Source of the DNA: Spartobacteria bacterium
Lineage (GTDB): Bacteria; Verrucomicrobiota; Verrucomicrobiae; Chthoniobacterales; UBA6821
NCBI GenBank assembly: GCA_003136515.1
Contig: PLEU01000176.1
Coordinates: 1-13,232, forward strand
DNA: 13,232 nt
Reading direction: 5' to 3'
Position numbers and translations under genes: made by a program. The notes below the pieces were generated by a model that saw only the letters and a program-made list of their open reading frames with translations, did no database searches and had not been told where the DNA came from. Position 1 is the first letter of the stretch, and each line of letters opens with the position of its first letter. Shown piece after piece: positions 6,014-13,094 of the stretch.

Positions 6014-9000
6014 GTGAAGAAGATATTCGTGTTCCACTCTCAAGCCCTCTACCATAGGAGGCACTGTTACCTTCCCCCCAGAGTGGCGATTATCCTTATC
6101 TGCTTTCTTTCTGGAGTTGCTCTCTCGCGGGCGCAGGACAGCGGTATTCCTAGTGGCGATCTGGAGCAAACGGCACAGGAAATCAGAAGTCCTCAGCAAC
6201 GAATAAATTGGGAGCACTCTCAGGAGGCCAAGGCTAAGGAGGCTAAACAGCGTCCGAAACGGTCCTTGTCTAGCAGAGTAATCATTAGCAACGCTCTGGT
6301 ATCGGCTACCAGTTCAGCCACCATACTGACTTCGTATCCAAAGTCAGTCCTCATAAATGGCTACGTCAATACCGCCACCCCGCAGATGGGTGCTGCCGTG
6401 CAGGGCTCCCCGGGTGATGTGTGGAACGTGATCTCCGGCGCAAGCGGCAATCTTTTTGGTTCCTCGAGCAACACCCTGAACGGGGTCGGATTCACTTTGA
6501 ACAACTCCGGGCAGTTATACACCGATACAGGTGGAAGCGCCATGGATGCTGCTACCATGCCGCTAATGGAGGAGTATGCATTTGGCTATAACTCTTCAGG
6601 TTACTCTCCGACCATCACGCTGAATCTGACGGGATTGACTCCCTATGTGAATTCCATCTTCAGCCTGGAGGTCTTTGCTGCGGGAAATGACAGCGGGCAG
6701 GGTGCCAGTCTCTCGTTGACCGGAGCCTCGGGTGGGAATACGGCGAGTGCCCTGATTACGACCGCCGCTTCGCGACAGATCTCTGCCGGGGTGGGAGTGG
6801 CATACCAGACTTTCACCGGTGTTATCACCAATAGCACGCTGAGCCTGACCGCGACGGAGCTGCCGGGGCAAGCCTTCACAGCCCTCAACGGCTTCCAACT
6901 GCAACTTGGTCCGCCCCCGGATCCGGGCATCTCGAACCAGCCGGTGTCCCAAACCTCATTCACTGCTAGCACCGTATCCTTCAGCGTCACGGCTTCAGGG
7001 ACGTCTCCCTTCAGCTACCAGTGGCAAGCTGGGTTGGGAGGCGTTTATACCAACCTCAACAATGGCATTGCCAACGGAGCCACGATCTCGGGCGCAACAA
7101 GCAATGTCTTGACCATCTCAGGGGTGACGACCAATTGCGCCTTGGCATATCAGGTGATTGTGACCAACAGTGTTGGTTCCATCACGAGCGCGCCGGCTAC
7201 TCTGACGGTAGCCACAAACGGTCAGAATTTTGTCCTGAATGGAAGTTTTGAGTCAGTGAATCAATCTGTCACCTCGGACACCTACACGGTCAATTTCGGC
7301 CCTCTGCCTGACAATGTGATCACTGGCTGGAGCTTGGGAACCTCGGCAGTGAACAATGGTTATGATGGAATCGCCGCAGTGAATGGAGCGCTGTCTACGA
7401 AAGTCATCGAAAACGGCACGAATGCCGTGTTTCTCCAGGGAGTGGGCTCAATCGCCCAAGTGGTTACATTACCGGTCGGGGTTTATACCCTGCAATTTTA
7501 TGCGATGGCGCGTGCGGGTGCTGATGGAGTAAATCCTATCACGGTTTCCGTGGGAAATTCGACATGGACGGCCACACCCGGCAATAGTGACCAGACTAAT
7601 ATCAGTGACTGGACATTGTATAGTTACACCTTCACGGTGGCCACGGAGGGTGCTTACACATTGCAATTCGCAGGGACCCTTCCCTACGGCGTCAGCGGCG
7701 ACCATACGACGTATATTGACAGTGTATCCATCCTGGCCTCCACGGTCATCCCACCAGCCATCCTTTCGGAGCCCTCCCCTCTCCAAATGGTCTATCCGGG
7801 ACAAAACGCACAATTCAGCGTACAAGCCAGCGGAGTCCCAGCGCCGTCCTACCAATGGAAGATTGTGACGAATGGAGCGTATGTGAATCTCACCAACGGA
7901 GGAAGTATCTCAGGCGCGACCAATGCTACTTTGACCATAAGCAATGTGAGTCTGGGAAATTCTGACAACTTGCTCGTGGCCGTTTCCAACAGCGGAGGCA
8001 CAACCGACAGCACACCGGCGACACTGTCAGTGCTCCCCTTGCCTGGAGCCGGCTCACCGCGCTCATTCGTCACGGTCATCAATCCGAGTTTTGAAGACAG
8101 CCAGCAGTCGGGGGACATTTATACCTTGCCCTTCGGGACATTGAGTCCGCAGACGGGTATCCCCGGTTGGCAATTCAACGCCTCCGGTGGCGATTCCTTT
8201 TCGGGTATCGTCACGGAAAACGGGACGCTCTTCGGCTCGCCCAAGTATATCCCTCAAGGCTGGCAGGCCGCCTTCGTCCAGGGGACCGGTCAGTTTACGC
8301 AGTCCGTGACTTTTAAAACGGCGGGAACGTATGTCATCCGCTTCCGCGCCTGTGGCCGGAGCAGCGCGAGCGGGGGAGCCGGTGCCGAAACCGTTCTCGT
8401 TTCTGTGGACGGAAATAGTCTGGGCACGTTCACGCCGGGCACGACCCAGTGGACGCTGTTCACATCCAATCCCTTCAACGTCACCGCCGGCGTTCATGTC
8501 CTGACCTTTGCCGGAACGGTTCCTTATACCCAGTCTGACCGCACTTCCTTCATTGACGACGTTCAGATTGTCACCCCGGCCGAAGCCGTCGCGGCGGTGC
8601 CACCGACCTCGCCGGTCTATGACATTGTTTTTGTCGGGGACAGCATCACCTATGGCGCGACGCTGGCCAGCCCTGCCACGCAGGCCACGCCGGTGCAATG
8701 TGTGCAGAGTCTTGGTCAGCGTTTCAACGTGGCGGTGAATATGTCGAACCAGGGACACAGCGGTCACACCACCGTGGACTGGCTGCCCTCGTCAAATCCA
8801 TCGTCCGATTTCCAGCTTGCCCTGGGGGCAGCGGCGGCCCTGGAAACCAACCAGCCGGGGCAATTGATTTTTTCGATCATGCTCGGGGCCAATGACAGCG
8901 CCCAAAGCGGACCGGATGGTGCGCCGGTTTCCCCCGCCAACTACGAGCAGAATTTACAGTCGATCATTGACCAGTTTCTGGCCAATTACCCTAGCGCTTT

Positions 9001-9685
9001 CATCATCGTCCACTATCCCACATGGTATTCGCCAAACACCCAGAACAGCTCGCTCTATGGGGCCGCCGGACTGGCTCGCCTGCAAACCTATTTCCCGGAA
9101 ATTGACCAGCTGGTATCCAACAACGCCACCATCCATCCCGGCCTCGTGTTCGAGGGTGACACACTGGCGTTTAATTTCTTCTCAAACAACTACCTCAACG
9201 ACCTGACCCCGGAGTCTGGGGTGCAGGGAACATTCTATCTCCATCCCAACCAAGCGGGTGCCGTTGCCCTAGGACAGTTTTGGGCGAACGCCATTGCCGC
9301 ATCGCTGAACTTCAGCACCAACAATTCCTATGTGGCGTGGCTGCAGAGCGGCGATCTGAATCCGGGCGCACCCGGAACGGGCTTCAACGAAACGCCGACA
9401 AACGCTCTCGTCGCCAACGGCTTATCCTACGGGGCACCCAACGGCCTGCTTACCACCATCACGAATAACCCCACCAGTTTTAACCTCACCGCCGATATCC
9501 GAAACGATCCGGTAATGACTGCCGTTCTCCAAAGCTCCACCAATCTTATAGACTGGAATCCCATCGCTTGGTCCATCTCAGCCAACCAGAGCGGTGTTGC
9601 CACCGGCTTCGTTCGCTATTTGCTACAGGATCAGTCCGTTTCTTCGGAGAATAAGAAATTTTATCGGGTCCAACTGAACCACTGA
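6014..9685 (+). CDS. Secreted multidomain SGNH/GDSL hydrolase with Ig-like and jelly-roll modules (1223 aa)
   Basis: Probably an extracellular carbohydrate esterase or lipase-like hydrolase. The GTG start (6014) gives a signal peptide with a long basic front; hydrophobic residues 24-38 precede probable cleavage after SRA (about 40). A charged linker (48-75) follows. Order: beta-rich domain (~95-297); Ig-like 1 (~300-400, SYQWQ…YQVIVTNSVG); jelly-roll 1 (~403-576, NGSFE…FLQGVGS…YIDSV); Ig-like 2 (~578-676); jelly-roll 2 (~684-856, NPSFED…FVQGTGQ…FIDDV); SGNH domain (~868-1097); C-terminal beta domain ending STNLIDW…FYRVQ, common in secreted verrucomicrobial proteins. Catalytic blocks seen: GDSI with Ser877, the GHSGHTT block (Gly914), GAND (958-961, Asn960), and His1077 in HPNQAG. 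The usual Asp three residues before His is Phe1074. Acetyl esterase action beside a rhamnosidase is inference. The last 140 bp overlap the convergent PEP-CTERM frame. Confidence 0.88.
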   Translation: MKKIFVFHSQALYHRRHCYLPPRVAIILICFLSGVALSRAQDSGIPSGDLEQTAQEIRSPQQRINWEHSQEAKAKEAKQRPKRSLSSRVIISNALVSATSSATILTSYPKSVLINGYVNTATPQMGAAVQGSPGDVWNVISGASGNLFGSSSNTLNGVGFTLNNSGQLYTDTGGSAMDAATMPLMEEYAFGYNSSGYSPTITLNLTGLTPYVNSIFSLEVFAAGNDSGQGASLSLTGASGGNTASALITTAASRQISAGVGVAYQTFTGVITNSTLSLTATELPGQAFTALNGFQLQLGPPPDPGISNQPVSQTSFTASTVSFSVTASGTSPFSYQWQAGLGGVYTNLNNGIANGATISGATSNVLTISGVTTNCALAYQVIVTNSVGSITSAPATLTVATNGQNFVLNGSFESVNQSVTSDTYTVNFGPLPDNVITGWSLGTSAVNNGYDGIAAVNGALSTKVIENGTNAVFLQGVGSIAQVVTLPVGVYTLQFYAMARAGADGVNPITVSVGNSTWTATPGNSDQTNISDWTLYSYTFTVATEGAYTLQFAGTLPYGVSGDHTTYIDSVSILASTVIPPAILSEPSPLQMVYPGQNAQFSVQASGVPAPSYQWKIVTNGAYVNLTNGGSISGATNATLTISNVSLGNSDNLLVAVSNSGGTTDSTPATLSVLPLPGAGSPRSFVTVINPSFEDSQQSGDIYTLPFGTLSPQTGIPGWQFNASGGDSFSGIVTENGTLFGSPKYIPQGWQAAFVQGTGQFTQSVTFKTAGTYVIRFRACGRSSASGGAGAETVLVSVDGNSLGTFTPGTTQWTLFTSNPFNVTAGVHVLTFAGTVPYTQSDRTSFIDDVQIVTPAEAVAAVPPTSPVYDIVFVGDSITYGATLASPATQATPVQCVQSLGQRFNVAVNMSNQGHSGHTTVDWLPSSNPSSDFQLALGAAAALETNQPGQLIFSIMLGANDSAQSGPDGAPVSPANYEQNLQSIIDQFLANYPSAFIIVHYPTWYSPNTQNSSLYGAAGLARLQTYFPEIDQLVSNNATIHPGLVFEGDTLAFNFFSNNYLNDLTPESGVQGTFYLHPNQAGAVALGQFWANAIAASLNFSTNNSYVAWLQSGDLNPGAPGTGFNETPTNALVANGLSYGAPNGLLTTITNNPTSFNLTADIRNDPVMTAVLQSSTNLIDWNPIAWSISANQSGVATGFVRYLLQDQSVSSENKKFYRVQLNH

Positions 9686-10346
9686 GTCGACACTGAATTT
9701 TTTTGCGGAGGCATGCAATTAAGATCGATGTAAGGGCGCCTGATGCCACCAACGCCCAGCTGGATGGCTCAGGAACTGCGAGGACGAGGGAATCCGCAAG
9801 ACCTTCTATATTGGGTTGAGTTCCGCCGCCTCCAGAATTCATCGTAAAAAAATTCAAACTAATCAAGTCACCCGAAGAAGGTATTGTCCACAGATCACCA
9901 CCGTCGGGGTTTCTTCCACTTGGGTTGTACGTTCCAAAGTCATCGCCCGTTGCGGGCACCTCCCCGGACTCATATGAGGACAAGCTTATCTGCGGAAACC
10001 AGCGCAAGGCGATATCGTCACCCGTATTGACATTAGAAAGCACCGAATTGGGTATGATAAACGAGGTAAGCGTCTCGTTTGTGCCACCGTTATCATTGAA
10101 TCCACCTGCAGCGAGAATGGAATCGCCTCCCGAAACATAGTTTCCCGCAGTTAGCATGTCCGATACCGAAGATGTGGGTAAATCAATGAGTAGCAAGAGC
10201 GATCCAAGGTTCGATCCGATGGAGTTGTCGGCTACCATCGGAGCTGTAGGAGGTCCAGTGAGTTGTCCGGCATCCAGATCGACGGTGACCGCGGCGAACG
10301 CCCGGGAGGCACCCAATAGGGCAATTAGGATGGCACTAGCTTTCAA
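9546..10346 (-). CDS. PEP-CTERM sorting-domain protein with an extra C-terminal tail
   Basis: An exported protein of unknown function carrying an exosortase-type sorting signal. From a TTG at 10346, the signal peptide (MKASAILIALLGASRAFA, cleavage near residue 18) leads into a Ser/Gly/Asn-rich mature part. The signal VPEPSSW (Pro192-Glu193-Pro194), a membrane helix (~197-213) and Arg-Lys-Lys (~215-217) form a standard PEP-CTERM end. Such proteins normally stop there; this frame adds about 50 basic residues and reads antisense through the last 140 bp of the SGNH gene. The overrun begins at a run of seven A's in the coding strand (9698-9704). One extra A would end the protein after 12 codons, at 9661. 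It begins 5 bp after the TIGR02597-like gene stop, indicating one operon. No Shine-Dalgarno is visible. No exosortase gene is in the window. Confidence 0.82.
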   Translation of the reverse strand: MKASAILIALLGASRAFAAVTVDLDAGQLTGPPTAPMVADNSIGSNLGSLLLLIDLPTSSVSDMLTAGNYVSGGDSILAAGGFNDNGGTNETLTSFIIPNSVLSNVNTGDDIALRWFPQISLSSYESGEVPATGDDFGTYNPSGRNPDGGDLWTIPSSGDLISLNFFTMNSGGGGTQPNIEGLADSLVLAVPEPSSWALVASGALTSILIACLRKKIQCRLSGSVGPDKISYSPKKRTDPVANSERSRWQHRSGWLRWTKRWDSSL

Positions 10347-10351
10347 CGGTG

Positions 10352-11533
10352 TTAATAGGTTGCGGAATTCTGCCAGAAGCCGGTAATCCCGGAGTCGAAA
10401 GCGGATTTGCGAATCGTCAGTGCGCTACCAGCAGGTAGCTCGTCGGATCCATGATCGGTTGTTGTAGAATCACCCTCGAGTCGCCAACCGTTGTTCATGT
10501 AGTAATAAACAGCTGAAGGTGATTTGTTAATGGCGATCTGGGCGTTGTCATAAATTAAAAGCTGGTCCTGAAAGTAGTTCGTAGAGGCCGTCGCAACGAA
10601 GGAGCCATCCAACGGTGTCAGGCCGGAATTGGTCAAAGGCACATCAACAGGTCTTATCATTGCGGCAGCGTTATCCTGGGCTTGGTTGGCAAGAGTGCTC
10701 TCTGATGTGGTCATCTTGCCTGTCAAGACGCTGCCCTGAACGATCAGAGGAAGCGTTGGGGCTTTATTGTCGTTACGGACCACAAAATAACCATTTGGTA
10801 CAAGTATGTCGTCGCTATGATCGGTTGTGGTTGCATCCCCAAACAACCTCCATCCTATATTGCTGCCGCTGTTGATGAAATAGTAGCAGAGGGAATACGC
10901 AAGATTCACGCCAACAGCGCTATAATTTGGGATCAGAATCTGTGTCTGGAAGTTTCTCGTGGACGTGGTGGCCGTGAAAGAGGTGTTCATGCTGGAAGAG
11001 GGAAAAACGGTCCCAAGAGTCCAGTACGGTATAAGAGTGATCTGCGAGTTTGTCGGTATCGAGCTGATCACGTCACCATTCAGGTTGAGTGATAGTGTGC
11101 CAGCGGTGTTTGCTGAAACAGTATAGATACACCCCTCCTTTGGATTGACGGTTCCTCCTGCGCCGGGTCCTATCTGTGCGTAGTAGGTTTTGGGCTGTGT
11201 TGCCTGTTTGTATACGAATTGATTCACCGCCCAGCCTGTGGCGCCGTTGATTGTTACCACATTACTCGAAACCGACGCGATCGTGCCAGTGTACTCAGAC
11301 GCTCGGGTAAACGGAATTGATATCAGAGTGTCCGAATTACCCAGCAACCCCAGATAATTTCCGCCACTGTCGTAGGCACCTAGTTTGCAGTATCCCACAG
11401 GCGCGGTAACCGTTTGGGCCATAAGCGGATCGCACAAAAATAAGATAACGCCTGAAAGAGCCGCTATTATCATCACTCGACGTCTCAAAGGGATCACTAG
11501 TACGAGAAAAAGATGGAGCACAGAGGCTTTCAT
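10352..11533 (-). CDS. TIGR02597-like exported protein (393 aa)
   Basis: An exported protein of unknown function; the pattern (APVGY near the mature start, then GNSDTLISIPFTR, then paired GWR blocks) matches what I recall of TIGR02597, a family described in Verrucomicrobia. From ATG 11533 the front carries a hydrophobic stretch, Arg17-Arg18-Arg19, and a second hydrophobic stretch ending PLMAQ (about 40). A start at TTG 11488 or GTG 11497 would give a more standard signal peptide (RRR, hydrophobic core, cleavage near LMA-Q). No start has a clear Shine-Dalgarno. The C-terminal half has two related blocks, GWRLFGDATTTDHSDD and GWRLEGDSTTTDHGSDE, each after an aromatic-rich YYF/YYY segment, indicating internal duplication. 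There is no PEP-CTERM signal in this protein itself. It is the first gene of a pair with the PEP-CTERM gene, 5 bp apart. Confidence 0.8.
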   Translation of the reverse strand: MKASVLHLFLVLVIPLRRRVMIIAALSGVILFLCDPLMAQTVTAPVGYCKLGAYDSGGNYLGLLGNSDTLISIPFTRASEYTGTIASVSSNVVTINGATGWAVNQFVYKQATQPKTYYAQIGPGAGGTVNPKEGCIYTVSANTAGTLSLNLNGDVISSIPTNSQITLIPYWTLGTVFPSSSMNTSFTATTSTRNFQTQILIPNYSAVGVNLAYSLCYYFINSGSNIGWRLFGDATTTDHSDDILVPNGYFVVRNDNKAPTLPLIVQGSVLTGKMTTSESTLANQAQDNAAAMIRPVDVPLTNSGLTPLDGSFVATASTNYFQDQLLIYDNAQIAINKSPSAVYYYMNNGWRLEGDSTTTDHGSDELPAGSALTIRKSAFDSGITGFWQNSATY

Positions 11534-11693
11534 GAGTGTAATCTACCGAGGCTTGAGACTCTCACGGTGTTTGGAAAGTTCGTTCCAAAGATTTACGGGG
11601 AATATTAGATAATAGCGAGAAAGAGACGGGGCATCAAGGCGGGATTCCATTCTCCAACTTCTGAGGCTCACTATCCAACCCCATTCAATTTTT

Positions 11694-11720
11694 AATAACC
11701 CTGCTTAGACTAAGGTTATT
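11694..11720. repeat. Inverted repeat spanning the stop codon of the FGE-like gene
   Basis: AATAACC (11694-11700) and GGTTATT (11714-11720) are perfect inverted copies around a 13-nt loop that can pair further (CTTAG with CTAAG, sharing bases). The right arm contains the stop codon of the minus-strand FGE-like gene. On the minus strand the stem is followed by A's rather than T's, so a standard terminator is not supported. Confidence 0.35.
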
Positions 11721-12780
11721 TCGCCTCAATACACCTGAAGCCGACGTTATTGTTTCCTGTATCAACTTCTCCTTTGCCTCGGGTACCCATCATGTACCGG
11801 GTGCAATACTGATCCGTGCAAAGGAATGAACCGCCCCGCTGAACTCGCTCGGGTTGATCATCACCAGGGTCGTAGCTCGAATTGGGACCTTGAGGATTGT
11901 GCGCCACGGTGATCCCGGCGAGCTTCATTCTCTCATAGGTGTCGGGACGATACCAGTCACTGCACCACTGCCAGACGTTACCCGCCATGTCATAAAGCCC
12001 GTAGCCATTCGGTGCGAACTTCGCCACGGGCGCGAGGCCAGCGTAGCCATCTTCGCCCGTGTCTTTAGCAGGAAAACGACCTTGGTAAGTGTTCGCCATC
12101 CATTTACCGCCGGGTTTAAACTCATTGCCCCACGCATACGTTTTGCCACTGAGGCCGCCGCGAGCGGCAAATTCCCATTCGGCCTCGGTCGGCAATCGCT
12201 TGCTTGCCCATTTCGCGTAAGCTTCGGCATCCGCAAAGGCAACCTGCACCACAGGGTAATGGTCCTTGCCCTTGAGATTGCTGTCAGGACCAGTGGGATG
12301 ACGCCAATTCGCCCCTTTCACGTATCGCCACCACCGGGTATAGTCGTCTAAGGAGAGAGGCTGCCCTGTAGGTATGAAGACCATGGATCCCGCGACCAAA
12401 TTTTCCGGTGGCGCAGTGGGAAACTGTTCTTTGGTGGGAGCGATTTCGGCAACGGTTACATAGCCGGTGGCCTTGACGAATTTTTCGAATTCCGCATTGG
12501 TGACATCCGTCTTATCCATCCAAAAACCGTCCACATAAACCCGGTGAATCGGTAGCGTGTCATGGACAGCATTCATAGTGGCCATTGTGCAGAAGCCCTT
12601 GGACGGAATATCGCAACCCATCGAGAATTCACCGCCGGGAATCCAGGCCATACCCACTGGCGCATTAGTGGGTGCAGGGGTGTTATTGGGAATTGTCGGA
12701 TCGAAATCTGCCCCGAATGCACTCGTAAGACAGGTGAGGCTCAAGGCTATATATCCAAGGGTCGCGTACCAAGGTCGCAT
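11716..12780 (-). CDS. Exported formylglycine-generating enzyme (FGE/SUMF1 family) with both active-site cysteines
   Basis: FGE oxidises a cysteine in sulfatases to the catalytic formylglycine, using oxygen and a copper site held by two cysteines. This 354-aa protein starts at ATG 12780 with a signal peptide (hydrophobic ~8-22, cleavage near AFG-A at 23). The FGE-sulfatase domain spans ~42-353: MAWIPGGEFSMG near its start, then DVTNAEF, RLPTEAEWEFAARGG, NGYGLYDMAGNVWQWCSDW and RGGSF. The key pair is Cys321 and Cys326 (CTDQYC), equivalent to the CxxxxC of human FGE; many family members of other function lack it. Cys273 and Cys350 could form a structural disulfide. No sulfatase gene is in the window, so targets would be encoded elsewhere. 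It may act in the periplasm on exported sulfatases (inference). Non-catalytic or other FGE-fold roles remain possible. No Shine-Dalgarno is visible. Confidence 0.9.
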   Translation of the reverse strand: MRPWYATLGYIALSLTCLTSAFGADFDPTIPNNTPAPTNAPVGMAWIPGGEFSMGCDIPSKGFCTMATMNAVHDTLPIHRVYVDGFWMDKTDVTNAEFEKFVKATGYVTVAEIAPTKEQFPTAPPENLVAGSMVFIPTGQPLSLDDYTRWWRYVKGANWRHPTGPDSNLKGKDHYPVVQVAFADAEAYAKWASKRLPTEAEWEFAARGGLSGKTYAWGNEFKPGGKWMANTYQGRFPAKDTGEDGYAGLAPVAKFAPNGYGLYDMAGNVWQWCSDWYRPDTYERMKLAGITVAHNPQGPNSSYDPGDDQPERVQRGGSFLCTDQYCTRYMMGTRGKGEVDTGNNNVGFRCIEAK

Positions 12781-13094
12781 AACGTCAATCTTTATAGGAC
12801 TCTATGAATCTTGGTTCTAGACTAATCATCCGGGTAAACTCACATGGGGTATACACCCTATTGGTGAATCTGTTTTCCAAAGTAGTGTAACGTTTATAAA
12901 CATGACAAAGTTTTCGATTCTCCACACTGATAAGAAAACTAGATTATGATCGGTGATACAACACTCACTCGTTACGTGTTAGTAAAACTACTCGTTGACT
13001 ACTATTTCCTAACTGAAGGAAGAGGCTTCTAGACGAGTAAATCAGCATCTTTGCAAGTACATTCACCCCATATCCAAACCAAAATAACCGCACT
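12781..13094. other. Divergent intergenic region between FGE-like and DUF5069 genes (314 bp)
   Basis: An AT-rich region that must hold the promoters of two divergent genes. It includes a perfect 10-bp palindrome, GTTTATAAAC (12892-12901), and the symmetrical GGGTATACACCC near 12847-12859. I found no clear -35/-10 pair and no Shine-Dalgarno before either start. Confidence 0.5.

Noticed and set aside
8063..8767. 234-codon open frame on the minus strand inside the SGNH gene
   Set aside because: It is antisense to a region with clear Ig, jelly-roll and SGNH motifs; its translation is Arg/Gly/Asp-rich and lacks recognisable domains.
11694..11720. Hairpin at the end of the FGE-like gene as an intrinsic terminator
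   Set aside because: On the transcribed minus strand the stem is followed by A's rather than a T run, so only an inverted repeat is reported.
11854..12351. 165-codon plus-strand frame opposite the FGE-like gene
   Set aside because: The minus strand here encodes conserved FGE motifs (RLPTEAEWEFAARGG, GNVWQWC); the plus frame is a shadow.
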